Positions 43,730-54,096 of a stretch of 61,006 nucleotides of DNA are shown in pieces. The notes beneath the pieces are model-generated. The model ran no database searches, had not been told where the DNA came from, and worked only from the letters and a program-made list of their open reading frames with translations. Source of the DNA: Chara braunii (taxonomy: Eukaryota; Streptophyta; Charophyceae; Charales; Characeae); assembly GCA_003427395.1 (NCBI GenBank), contig BFEA01000110.1:1758759-1819764 (forward strand). The letters are read 5' to 3'. A program made the position numbers and the translations under genes. The first letter of the stretch is position 1, and each line of letters begins with the position of its first letter.

Positions 43730-45101
43730 TGAAGTTCGGATCCCGGCGAACTACACAATTAGGTCTCGTTCTAGATACGTTGTTTCGGGACCCCGAATGG
43801 CGAATTCTACTCGTTGTGTGAGCACGCCAACAAGGCCGCGGGACTGTAGTAGGGGTTAAGTGGGCAGACGCTCTGCACGTGTCTGTGAGTGGCATTGTGT
43901 TGAAGTCCGCCGGGATCCGAACTTCATCTTCGAAGCATCAGCTGAACTCGAAAGCCTTGAGGGAGTGCTTGGGATAAGCGCGCATCCTAGTGGACCACAA
44001 CAATCTGGTCGCGCAGTAGAGACCTTAATTTCGGACCCCAAATAACAAATTTTGAATACTACACTGACCAGTCCGCGGCACTTGTGCATGGGGTGTAGTG
44101 GGTGCACGGCATTGGATGCTCTTCAAGTGTTCTTGAGTGCCATTCTCTTTAAACCACCACTCTACCCGACGTCGAAAATTGGGGCGACCGGTAGCATAGG
44201 TCCATGAGGGCTACTGGTAGCACAGAGTGGAGAACCGGCAGAGTGGCGAAAATGGAGAATGGGATGAACTGTTACTACAGGCCATTTCACGGTTGAAATT
44301 TTTTTTTTTTTTTTTTTTGAATATTGTTTCTGGAAATATCACGACCAAATCTACAGACCCTCAAATTTGCAGATTTTTTTACGAATTGTTCTGAGCATGA
44401 AAAATCGCTGAAATTTGGGTACTTTTCCCATTGGCCCACAAGCTATAGACCGACAAAAATGGGAAAAGTGACAAATTGGCGCGACATTTATTTCATGGTG
44501 TAAACGATTTTATTTTATTTTTTTGATATTTTTCCTGAAAAGATCACGACCTGACCTACAGAATATCAAATTTTCAGATGTTTTATCAAATATTTTGAGC
44601 GCTAAAAATCACCAAAGTTGGCACTCGAAAATTGCGAGATTGGACTCTTCTGCGCCTTCCGGTCGGCGTCCCCGCTAAGAACCCGCCCTAACTCACCGGA
44701 ATGCCAATTGTTGTAGTTCGCCGGGATCCAAACTTCATTGTAGAGGCCTCAGCCAAACCTGAAGACAGGAGGGCCTGGTTGAGATACTGCCCACCATCGA
44801 TGGTGAAGTTCGGATCCCGCCGAACTACAACAATTAGGTCATGATAAAAAAACCTTATTTTCGGACCCCAAACAGTGAATCACAGATGCCATCGGACGAG
44901 ACTGAGCAGGCCGTGGGACATGTGCCTGGGGTGAAGTGGGTGGAATCTCGGCACGTGTTGTTGAGTGCGATTTTGCTTTAGTTCGTCGGTATCCGGACTT
45001 CATCCTTGGAGCCTCGGTTAAACCGACACGCCTGGAGGGTGTGGTTGGGATATTTTCGATCGTCGGATGGTGAAGTACGGATCACAGCGGACTACAAGAA
45101 T
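43730..45101. mobile_element. Cluster of palindrome-ended mini-elements
   Basis: Six motif copies occur: inverted at 43730, direct at 43902, direct at 44713, inverted at 44805, direct at 44980, inverted at 45070. The direct-inverted pairs bound two related elements (44706-44835 and about 44970-45101) whose interiors are also similar (GGCCTCAGCC / GCCTCGGTTAA, then GG-GTTGAGATA / GGTTGGGATA). Blocks between them, such as GGACCCCAAA (44034 and 44866), are duplicated too. Confidence 0.6.
44706..44835. mobile_element. 130-bp MITE-like element with 32-bp TIRs
   Basis: The first 32 bases (44706-44737, beginning AATTGTTGTAGTTCG) and the last 32 (44804-44835, ending CGAACTACAACAATT) are inverted complements at 30 of 32 positions. 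The TIR contains the GTAGTTCG / AACTTC palindromic motif. The interior has no ORF. A related copy is at about 44970-45101. Superfamily unknown; a target duplication was not resolved. Confidence 0.65.
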
Positions 45102-45518
45102 TAAGTGTGGACATGTGTCTTGCAGACGTCCTCCGACAGTCCATTATTGTTCGGACGATTACCCAGAAGTAGGAAGCTTGACCATCACAGTGTCGCTAGC
45201 GAGTCGTGCTACAGTCTCGCACACAAACACGTCTGCCCTTCCCTCGAACACGCAATGGTTGACATGTGCACGTTCTCATGATCACGCGAACACCATGTCA
45301 TTACACAATCACTGCGCGCAGCTCGCGATATTTTTCGATATCGAACAATATTGTCGATAGCGAACGAGGTTCCGCGCAGACAAAACATCTGACAATAAAC
45401 AATGTTGGGACGTAATGATTGTGTGAAAATTGTTCTTCATTGAACAATGTTTACGCCATCATTCCGTTCTTGCATTGTTCGTCGTCGGATGTTGTCTACG
45501 CCATGCAACATTCTGCAG

Positions 45519-45608
45519 CGCGCATTCGCGATTGCACCGTGTAGCTGGATGGCATTGTGTATCACTAAACAATGTCATCATTCTAAACGGGGCAATCGCG
45601 AATGCGCG
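45519..45608. repeat. Perfect 17-bp inverted repeat
   Basis: CGCGCATTCGCGATTGC at 45519-45535 and GCAATCGCGAATGCGCG at 45592-45608 are exact complements around a 56-bp spacer. ACAATGT-type words recur around it. The related word ATTCGCGCATTCAA appears twice in the GA-rich stretch to the right. Confidence 0.75.
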
Positions 45609-45689
45609 TCGTAGAATCGGTCTGTAGTCGGCGAGTCGTGCATTCGGTTGATTGATGTGTGCGCATCCGATTGATTGAGTGATTGGTGG

Positions 45690-45885
45690 AGGGATAGAAT
45701 GGTAGAAAGAGTGAGAGCAATAAAATGGTGGAGAGAGCGAGAGCAAGAACGAGAGCGAGAGCGAGAGTGAAAGAGAGAGCGAGAGAGCAAGAGAGAGAGG
45801 GGGAGAGAGAGAGGGGGGGGGAGAGAGAGAGCGAGGGAGATAGAGAGAGACTGGTATTCGCGCATTCAATTGTTTGATAACTTGG

Positions 45886-45923
<38 letters not shown>

Positions 45924-46016
45924 CGCGCATTCAAATGGATGTGGTAATCCTGTATTCGATTGACGATTGAATGATTGGGGGAGGGAGAGAGAGGGTGAGA
46001 GAGAGATATGGAGTGT

Positions 46017-46107
<91 letters not shown>

Positions 46108-46222
46108 NNNNNNNNNNNNNNNNNNNNNNNNNNNNNNNNNNNNNNNNNNNNNNNNNNNNNNNNNNNNNNNNNNNNNNNNNNNNNNNNNNNNNNNNNNNNN
46201 NNNNNNNNNNNNNNNNNNNNNN

Positions 46223-46284
<62 letters not shown>
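45690..46284. repeat. GA-rich / (AG)n microsatellite with N gap
   Basis: Imperfect GA repeats (45690-45917) are interspersed with two copies of GGTATTCGCGCATTCAA (about 45852 and 45918). A pure (AG)n run follows from 46018 to 46107, then N 46108-46222, then (AG)n to 46284. The gap surely reflects failure to assemble the microsatellite. Confidence 0.9.
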
Positions 46285-46285
<1 letters not shown>

Positions 46286-47990
46286 CACGGCGCATCTGAC
46301 GCAGTGCAAGGTATGGCTGACGATCCTTGTGGAAAGGAAGCTGAGATAGTCCAAAGTCGGGCCAGGGCGCGACTTTCATCTATTGCACGCTTCCATTCCC
46401 CATGGGCCCAAGGTCGCCGATCAGACGACGGCCTGCGTCGGATGCGCCGTGTGTCGGGCGCCAGCAATCTTTACTCGCGGACAAAGATCGTTGGTGAAGA
46501 TAAACTCACGAGCGATAACCCGCCCAGACGCCATAAGCCTCTTCGGTCCTGCTGACACACACCTTGCACGTGGTGCGTGGTGGACGACGATGGTGAAACA
46601 CGCGGTGGAGGCGGTTGACAGCGCTGACGTTGCGGAGCTGCTCGGCTTGAAGAAACCTCTCGCAGAATGGCATTGCTATCTCGCAGTTGATGCCTTCAGG
46701 GTCGATTCGGTTGTCCCACATGCCGAAGTCGAAGCTTGGACATCCGATGCGCGAAACGGGAGCCACGGTATGCATCGTTGTGAGGGTTACCGCCGGCTGG
46801 GCCTGCGCAGTTCCTCTCCCGCTCAATGAAACGGGTCGTGGATCACGTGAATCTCACGTCAGGAGGGCCTCGTATTATGCCCTGCGTGTAGTGTCGAACA
46901 AGCGTAAAAGGGTGTAAGATTTCCTGCCTTAGGGCCATCGCTTTTTTTCGTTACTGTGGGCACCCCTCCGTTGGCGTGTTGTGCTGATGCGGTTGGCCCG
47001 TAAGAGCATCGATTCGAGGGACAATTATGCACGCTCAGGGCCCCCGGTCCTAAACATCCATTGCTGATGGGGGCTGGGCCCGACAGCGTTGACGAGTTGG
47101 CACCCTCCTTACGTCCGATCTGCATGATGAACGGGCCCTTTACACCGCGCGTGGGTGAACGGCAAAGGCCCGCTCTTTGGCAACCCCCAGGGCAAGGGCA
47201 CCCAGAGGATTTACGACAGCGGGTGGGGCTATACAACGAACCCCCCCCCCCCCCCCTTCCCCCACATATTTCGTTGTTCTGTTCTTGCTGGGGAGTTATT
47301 GCCGAATGAAACACACACACTCGCGACCGTCAACACGAGCGCTCGCAGATCGAGGTGACTAGCGCCATCGCCATCCAAAGCGCCATCGCATTCCACATCG
47401 CCACAACAGCTATCCACGGCGACGACGACGAGCGTCCATCAACCACGGTCGACGCTCACTACGGAGGCACAGTGCGCGGCCGATGTGGACTCGCGTGGAG
47501 TCCTCGCTCATGCACCCTGCGCAGTATTCGCTCCCTCGCTCCCTCGCTGCTTTTTTTTATCTCCTCATCTTAAGGTGTGTATCTCGTCCCTCTCCCCGCA
47601 GTCATCCAGCCCTCTTCCACTCTGTCTATCTCGGAATCCATCCACGCCATCGGTTCAGTGCCATCACTCCCAACCATCCATTGACGTCGTCCGTCCATGC
47701 ACAGGCATCTTGCTCGGTTCCTGCACGATCTTCACGCCTCTCCTGTAACATCTTCGCGTGTCTCCTTTTCTATCGTCACGCCGCTTCCTTTGAGCTCTCG
47801 CGATGTAACGGACCTGAAGGATCTGGAGGTTTACCATCTGCATCGTTCTCGCAGTTTTTCGGTAAGTTTCTTCGAAGAACGATCAATCACGAGGAAGAAA
47901 AACTAATTGCCAGTAGGTCACGGACAGGGGCGGATTCCATTTATCGGTCGTGCCGGCTCATGTGCCACACTGATTCAAAGATCTGCATGC
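46285..47990. other. 1.7 kb with no recognised gene
   Basis: Frames on both strands at 46383-46829 are of similar length and neither shows a known domain. A C-run lies at 47243-47256. I see no retroelement motif. Confidence 0.45.
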
Positions 47991-47999
47991 ATTCGTTGG

Positions 48000-48430
48000 T
48001 TTGCGCTGTGGATCTACGAATGCATGTGGATCTTTATCTCATGCATGAGAATCCGCGAGTACGGATCTACGAACTCGTGTGCACCCATCTCTCATGCGTG
48101 TGGATCTATCAATGTGTGTGGACCTATGGAAATGGATCTAGGAATGTGTGTGGATCTAGCTCTTATGCATATGGATGTGTGCATGTGGATCTATGAAAGT
48201 GAGTGCATTCATCTCTCATGCACGTGGATCTATGAATACGTGTGGACCTTTGTAATGTGGATCTAGGAATGCGCGTGGATCTATCTCTCATGCACGTCAC
48301 AATGGATCCATGTATGTGTGTGGACGGTTGAATTTGGATCTGGAAATGCGAGTGGATCTATCTGTCGTGCATGTGGATCTTAGATCTTTTGTTTGTGGAT
48401 CTATGAATGCATGTTGACCTAATACTGTCG
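48000..48430. repeat. Minisatellite rich in GTGGATCTA
   Basis: The words GTGGATCTA(T/C)GAAT and TCTCATGCA recur every 20-70 bases throughout, in irregular higher order. The open frame across it (about 47483-48196) owes its length to the repeat. Confidence 0.8.
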
Positions 48431-48609
48431 GTCGGACTCCTGCGATTGATTGAACGATTGATTGATTAATGTACATAGGTTACATAGCTTACGACCAACC
48501 AGTCGCCTGAATACAGTTCTCGTTGTGTGTGCATTCGCTTTGGATTTTCCTTTTCATATTAACCAAGTAGCGAGGTAGAAAATCGCACACCAGATTGCAC
48601 TCGGCTAAT

Positions 48610-48850
48610 CAGCAAAGCAAGCAAGCAATCAATCAACTAAGCAGCCAATCGACCACTCAACCAACCGTCCAAGGATGCAACCAATCAAACATCTCATCTG
48701 TCAGTCAGCAAAGCAAGCGGCCGATCAATAAACTAAGCGGTCGATCCACCACTTAACCGACCAGCCAAGCATGCAATCAATGAAACATCCCATCTGCCAG
48801 TCAGCGAACAATGACATGATTGGATGTTTGATTGATCGCATGCTTGCCTG
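48610..48850. repeat. 96-bp direct repeat plus foldback, CAATC-rich
   Basis: CAGCAAAGCAAGC starts at 48610 and 48706 and a third start (CAGCG) is at 48802, giving two 96-bp units. The end of the second unit (48764-48794, GCCAAGCATGCAATCAATG...) is the near-complement of 48818-48847, forming a ~30-bp stem with a ~23-base loop. Confidence 0.7.
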
Positions 48851-49368
48851 ATTAGTCGATTGCTCGGTTGGTAGCTTAGATGATCGATTGGTCGGGTGTG
48901 AGGAACGAAATCACACACCTGATATCACAAATCCGGAACAACCACAGACAGGGAGGTCCCCCGCCTAAGCCGCCACCACATGTAGGCGAACCTCGATCAT
49001 CGACGAACTTCATTGTTCATCAATGAACTGCATGGAAGTTCGCCCGACTGAATGACAAAGTTCGCCTGCATCCAGACTTCGCTAATCATCGCACAAGACA
49101 AAGTTCGAAAATAAGAACACGGGACGCAGAACACAGGCCTAACGCAACGCAGAACGCGGGACAAAACTTGAAGTCCGCCGGTATCTGTACTTCACACAAT
49201 GCCCAAATGCCCCGACGATAATTGAAGTCCGCCGGTATCCGAACTTCACATGTTGCGCAAAGGCGAACTTGGTCCAATTTAGTTAACAAGGCCGCTTTTG
49301 TGATCGCTGTTGGACATATAAACTATTCAAGTTCGTCGGGATCCGAACTTCACAGATTGGCCAAAAAC

Positions 49369-49643
49369 CTAGGCTACCAGAGTGGTCCGGGGTCACTTGC
49401 CTGGCCGAGCAAAAAAAATAAAAAAAATAAAAAATAAAAAAACATTTTTAGATTTTTATTTTTATTTTAAAATTGATAAAGAATTTCGATATGACCCTGA
49501 AGCAAAAGTTGTTTATTTTATTTTTCTGCATAACATAGTTGTTTTTCGGATTTGTTGGTTTTTTTTTTTTTTTTGCTGGGACTCTCCCTAGTCCTTGCAC
49601 GGGCCGGCCACCCGGGGCCTAGGCGGCCCGGCTGGTAGCGTAG
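49369..49643. mobile_element. 275-bp nonautonomous DNA transposon with 8-bp target duplication
   Basis: The element starts CTAGGCTACCAG and ends CTGGTAGCGTAG, 12-bp TIRs with one mismatch. It is flanked by perfect 8-bp repeats CCAAAAAC (49361-49368 and 49644-49651). Inside are an A-rich block after GAGC and a T-rich block before GCT. It splits a palindrome-ended mini-element that is uninterrupted at 49943 and 50330. An 8-bp duplication and short TIRs fit the hAT superfamily. Confidence 0.75.
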
Positions 49644-49942
49644 CCAAAAACATCAAATCCTGAAGTCCGGATGCCGGCGAACTAGAGTGATTCTCTCCTC
49701 TCATACGAGTGTTGGATTCCGCTTGTTAACGGAGCCCATGAGAACATCCCCCACCCACGACACTCCGAGTTCGGCGGGATCCTTCGGACACTGTGGGTAG
49801 GGTACTTGGGTTTAACCTTGATAACACAACAATTCCAAATATTGCAGAACATGGGGTAAAACGTTAAGTCCGCCGGCATCTGAACTTCACATGTTGTCCA
49901 AATGGGGCACGTAAAGCAATTTGAAGATAATGTGTGAGCCCT

Positions 49943-50020
49943 TGAAGTTCGCCGACATCCGAACTTCACAGATTGCCCGGAAATATCAAATCCCAAAGTC
50001 CACATACCAGCGCACTTGAG
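49943..50020. mobile_element. Uninterrupted ~80-bp palindrome-ended mini-element
   Basis: It starts with the most symmetric motif in the window: arms TGAAGTTCG and CGAACTTCA (49943-49951 and 49960-49968) around an 8-base spacer CCGACATC. A diverged inverted copy lies at 49990-50018 (AAGTCCACATACCAGCGCACTT). The spacer between them (CACAGATTGCCCGG ... ATCAAATCCC) matches the empty-site version of the interrupted copy at 49329-49686. Confidence 0.6.
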
Positions 50021-50984
50021 CGATTTGCTCCTTCCGTAGGAGTATTGATGTCCGCATGTTAGCGAAGCCCACCATTACAGCCCTGCCATCATCACTTGTA
50101 CTTCGTTGGGATCCACCCTTGTACCACTTTGGGGAGGGGTATTCGATTTAACCTCGGTAACACCACAATTCCAAGCATTGCAAGACATGAGAGAAAACAT
50201 GAAGTCCGCTAGCATCCGAACTTCGCACATTTCCCGAACGAGGCAAGTGAAGAAGTTTGGATTCCGGCAGACTTTGTGCAACTGAGTTAACAACTAGACT
50301 CCTACAACTGCAGAGGACGCATGACTCGCTCAAGTTCTTCGACATCCGGCTTCACGCATTGCCAAAAAAAACGCAAATCCTGAAGTCTGGATACCGGCGG
50401 ACTTGAGCGATTCCCACCTCTACTGCGAGCAATGACGTCCATAAGTTGAGGAACCCCGTAAGAACACCCCTGCCTGCGGCGCTTGGAGTTCACCGGGAGC
50501 CGACATTAGAATAATATGTGAAGGGTGTTCGGTTCAACCTCGGTCACACCTCGGTTCAACTTCGGTGACTTCACAAGAAAAGGCAATAGGTCTCGTGGTT
50601 CGCAGGAATCGGTTAAGGTCCACCGGGATATGAACTTCACAAATGATGCCCATAATCAGGCTAGTCGCATCGTAGGGGGGGCACGAGTCGGATGATAGGT
50701 TAGCCATACACACAGATTGCTCGCGTTGGTCGAAGTGGGGTGTTAGAGGGCCTCCTACTCGAAGTTCGCCGAAATCCGTACTTCGCATGCAACGTCCGCA
50801 TATTGTGCGCTCCCATAGGTAGAATTAGGATGCGGTTTGCGATTTTGAATTCCCCTCGCCATCCGCACGCCTTTCTGTCGCTTGACTTGTATTCCGCTGG
50901 GATCCGAACTTCTGCAGCGGGGGGGTTTCCTAAAGTTGTCCGTGTGGTGGCTTGCTTCATTTGCTTTGTCTTTCGCAGACACAA

Positions 50985-51759
50985 TGTCTGCTTTGAGGGC
51001 TGAGGAGCAGGTTGCCGAAACCTCCGGGAGGGGGTCAAGGGAAGACTCTGCAAGACGGTCTTCCACGACCACCAAATCGCGGTCCTACCATATCAGGACC
51101 AAATGGTTCGTCGATTGGTGTTGTGGGGATGTTTTAGACCCCGCTAAGCAGCCGTCTGGTCCTGTCATTTTCATCGAAGACCACCACCAGCGTAGAGTGC
51201 TTGGGGCCATCGCCGGGTGGGAGGATGTGAAGGAGGGTTGTCGCCATTTCAAGATGAACAATGTTTACGGTTCAAAGGGCAACGTCATTGCTAATTCGAA
51301 AGGGAATGGGGCCATGACATGATTTGGCACCCCAGAACTATCCAGTCGGCGGTCATAAAGGGCGAGTGGATCATGGCGCTCATTGACGGTGAAGGGGGAT
51401 GGTCATCATACGCACGCCAGTCCAAGTTCAGGTACCCTGAACTCGCGAGGATTTCGGTGGTCGACAAAGTGAGGGCTAAAAATCCAGACCTTCCACACAC
51501 CGACCAATTCATCGGTTCCACTGCTGATCGTCTTTTTCACGAACTTCACAACAGTCAGTGGTTGGACCTGTCGGACGAATTTTACGACCTTGACACGAGC
51601 CCTTCGAAGGGAAGGGTGAACTGGAAGATACCCCCTTCGACTGGGCCACTTGGGTGTTCGAGGGGGGGGACTCCGGGCGGTGGAGGGGACAGGGGGGTGA
51701 TGAGGGGACTGGAAAAGGCGTCCCCGCTAGCGGGCAGAATGGGCCTCATGACGAAGTGA
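50985..51759 (+). pseudogene. Unrecognised protein upstream of Ulp1 copy 2, one frame break
   Basis: Two open stretches follow each other. The first (Met at 50985, MSALRAEEQVAETS, then YHIRTKWFVDWCCGDVLDPA, GPVIFIEDHHQRRVLGAIAG, FKMNNVYGSKGNVIANSKG) stops at 51322. The second starts in an overlapping ATGA at 51319 and reads IQSAVIKGEWIMALIDGEGG, YPELARISVVDKVRAKNPDL, STADRLFHELHNSQWLDLSD. Composition and hydrophobic pattern are those of a real folded protein, and the two halves look like one protein broken by an indel. I do not recognise it. It may belong to the transposable element carrying the Ulp1 protease, 1.3 kb downstream on the same strand. Confidence 0.45.
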
Positions 51760-52420
51760 CGACAACGGAAGGCGGTGGTGGGGTGGGGAGGGCTCCCTGG
51801 CTCAACATGCAACTGCGGGCTCCGGTCCAGAACATACGGTGAAGTCCGCCGACATCCCGACTTTGTCGTGAGAGGCATCGGGCCCCCACCTTAGCGACAG
51901 AGAGGCTAGCCACCTTAATTGGTGTTGGCAGCGGCTCACAAGTAGGGATTCCAATCACCGACGAAAAGTCCAAGTTTGTTGAGATCCGAACTACACCGGT
52001 TAAGGTGCTAGGGCGGGAGTCTGCTGTGCAGAGCGGGTCGGGGGTGGGAGTGCCCAGCCAGGATGCCGCGTCGAATTGTGCCGAAATCCGCAGTTCGCTT
52101 GGGGACGGTCTTCCGTTTAGCGGTGGTGATGTGCGGGACCGAACTGCGTCGGCTTAGGGGGAGGGGCGACCTACAGCGTAAACGAAAGACTGTGCAAGTG
52201 GATCGCGCACTGACCTGAGAACGTCGAAGTCCGCCGGGATCCAAACGTCATGAAAAGGGGGTCCTCGAGCTTGAATTCTGATGGCGGCGGGAGGGTCTAT
52301 GCGCGTCAAAGCAGAAGAACGGTCGGCGGAATGAGACACGAGTTCGGGGGAAGGGATGAATTGTAGCGAAGGGACAAAGGGGAGGAAGGGGAAGAAGGGG
52401 AGGAAGGGAAAGAGAAAGGG

Positions 52421-52639
52421 TTGACTGGTTTGCTTGAAGGGGAAAAAGATGACCAAGGGAACATGGATAATGAAGAGGAGGAAAGGAAGGAAAGAATGGA
52501 AGGTTCTGATGTGGAGGACAGTGACGAGGATGCCGACTCTGACGATTCGTCCGACGAGTTCAGGCGACTGTACGAACAACATCGTGGTGCTCAGCGCCAT
52601 GCGAAATCGGGGCTCTTAGATAGGTTCTGCGTCTTATAG
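52421..52639 (+). CDS. Short acidic ORF before Ulp1 copy 2
   Basis: 72 codons, MTGLLEGEKDDQGNMDNEEE, then DVEDSDEDADSDDSSDEFRR and YEQHRGAQRHAK. The end runs into the block shared with copy 1. It could be the acidic N-terminal region of the Ulp1 protein, which in such transposon genes often precedes the protease. Not supported by a domain. Confidence 0.3.
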   Translation: MTGLLEGEKDDQGNMDNEEEERKERMEGSDVEDSDEDADSDDSSDEFRRLYEQHRGAQRHAKSGLLDRFCVL

Positions 52640-54096
52640 GTTGATTCAATATTTTAGATTATCCTTCCGTCGGACTCATGTTGGGATACGTGTATTCATT
52701 TCTCGTTTTCTCTTTCTTCTGTTTTACGGGGGTAGGGTCATCTCGCAAACGGAGGTTCTCGAGATACCCGCACATATATTGCAGAAAGTCTCTGGGTTGA
52801 CGACAAAAAAGAAGGATATGTTAAGGGCATCATGGGTTGATGTCGAGATCGAAAAGAAATAGCATGCCATAACAATTGAGTAGTGTCTTTCCATTCTGCC
52901 CCCGAAGAAGGGGACGTGTCCACTATTTGTGACTAGAGGTCACCCCATGTATGAGAAATACTTAGCAATCCATCGTGCTATGAAGGAAAATCCTTAGAGC
53001 CCCGTTTCTCACTGCCCTGCCTATGCGTTGCCCGATGTTGTGCAGTGTGCGTCACAGCACGTGGAACACGGGAGGAAAACTTTGCTCCAGCAACTGCGCC
53101 TCAATGTTTACGGGTTCTGGACGATAGTATGCGAGGCTCGATGCCGCCTCTCACAGTTTTCTTTACCCTCGTCGATAATCACTTGCACATTGCAGCGAAA
53201 AATCTCCTCACCCTTTTGCATATCGAGGGCAAGGTGAATGATGAAGTGGTTAATTTCTACATGGCGCTTTTGGGGTCGACCACATGTGCGACACACGATA
53301 TGTCGTCAAACCTTTGTGTCTTCAACTTTGATTCGTTCTTCTTCAGTAAGCTGCAACTTGAAGGACACAATTGGGTGAAAAGGTGGGCAAAAAACGTAGA
53401 TCTTCTTAAGTACGATATTATCTTTTGTGCCTGTCCACAAAGATAATGATCATTGGATCCTCCTCTCTGTCAACTTAAGAGACTGTCTTCGAAGTTTTCG
53501 ATTCTTTTCATCTCGTTCTAGCTGATAGGGATTTTTACCTTAGCCTTTTCGATTTGATTATACAGTATTTAGAACAGGAAACATTACATAGCCGGTCAGA
53601 TAAGAGTTGGAAGTCGATGGCAGCGAATATTGTGGTGGAAGGAGTTCCCAGACAAGTGGATGGAGCAAGTTGTGGGGTGTTCATGTTGATGTTCGCGACG
53701 CTGTTGCAACGTGGTTATCGACCACCTTTCACGTTCTCTCATACAAATATCTTGCTTATTCGACGAGAATGGACAACCTGTATACTATAAGTTCGTTGCC
53801 TTTGATGGTGATTTAGTGCTCCCAAACTTTCTTTTGACAGTGTTCTGTGCATTAATGATTTGTTATACATGACATTATTCAATTGTTATTTTGACAACAA
53901 TCATGGTTTCTTTAATTATTACGAGTTTAAGTTCTCTTTGGCATGCTCACTACCTCTTTTACGTAATGTGCAGACTTAGTGATCTCTGTCGTAAGTCTGT
54001 CGTTTTTCATGCACCTGAACTTGTTTGCATTGAATTTCATATTTCAAATATTTATGCAGGACAACTTAAAATGCACATATGATTGACATTAGATAA
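52586..54096 (+). mobile_element. Ulp1-protease-bearing repeat, copy 2
   Basis: Second copy of the 1.5-kb block at 27199-28714, same orientation. It shares upstream sequence (ATTTTAGATTATCCTTCCG, TTCTCTTTCTTCTGTTTTAC), two in-frame stops and the AT-rich 3' part. The pyrimidine-rich TTTTAC(A/G)GGGGTAG looks like an intron acceptor in copy 1 (CAG) that is lost in copy 2 (CGG). From 54097 to 54539 nothing further is recognised. Confidence 0.6.
53045..53790 (+). pseudogene. Ulp1-type (C48) cysteine protease domain, copy 2
   Basis: The start (NDEVVNFYMALLGS) is as in copy 1. One extra T near 53426 breaks the frame just before the catalytic His (DHW, 53450), and a small deletion near 53485 shifts it again. 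In its own frame the catalytic Asp is kept (VFDSF, where copy 1 has Asn), and the Gln and Cys region PRQVDGASCGVFMLMF is complete and continues two turns beyond copy 1. So each copy has lost a different part. Confidence 0.7.

Larger units (their letters stand above)
48950..50650. repeat. Tandem array of palindrome-bearing units, about 330-390 bp
   Basis: The anchor (A/G)CAAATCC(T/C) recurs at 49652, 49985 and 50372. Each unit holds a direct and an inverted copy of the palindromic motif plus conserved words such as TTCCA(A)ATATTGCA / TTCCAAGCATTGCA, TTTAACCT(T/C)GGTAACAC and GAGTGATTC / GAGCGATTTGC. Motif copies lie at about 49054, 49168, 49221, 49329, 49660, 49863, 49943, 49990, 50201, 50250, 50330, 50380 and 50608. 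Confidence 0.7.

Noticed and set aside
45459-46555. Long Ser-Leu or Arg-Glu frames
   Set aside because: Translations of (AG)n and the N gap.
46383-46829. 148-codon plus frame and 106-codon minus frame
   Set aside because: Neither shows a known domain and they overlap; cannot choose.
47483-48196. 237-codon frame on plus
   Set aside because: Second half is the GTGGATCTA minisatellite, first half has no domain.
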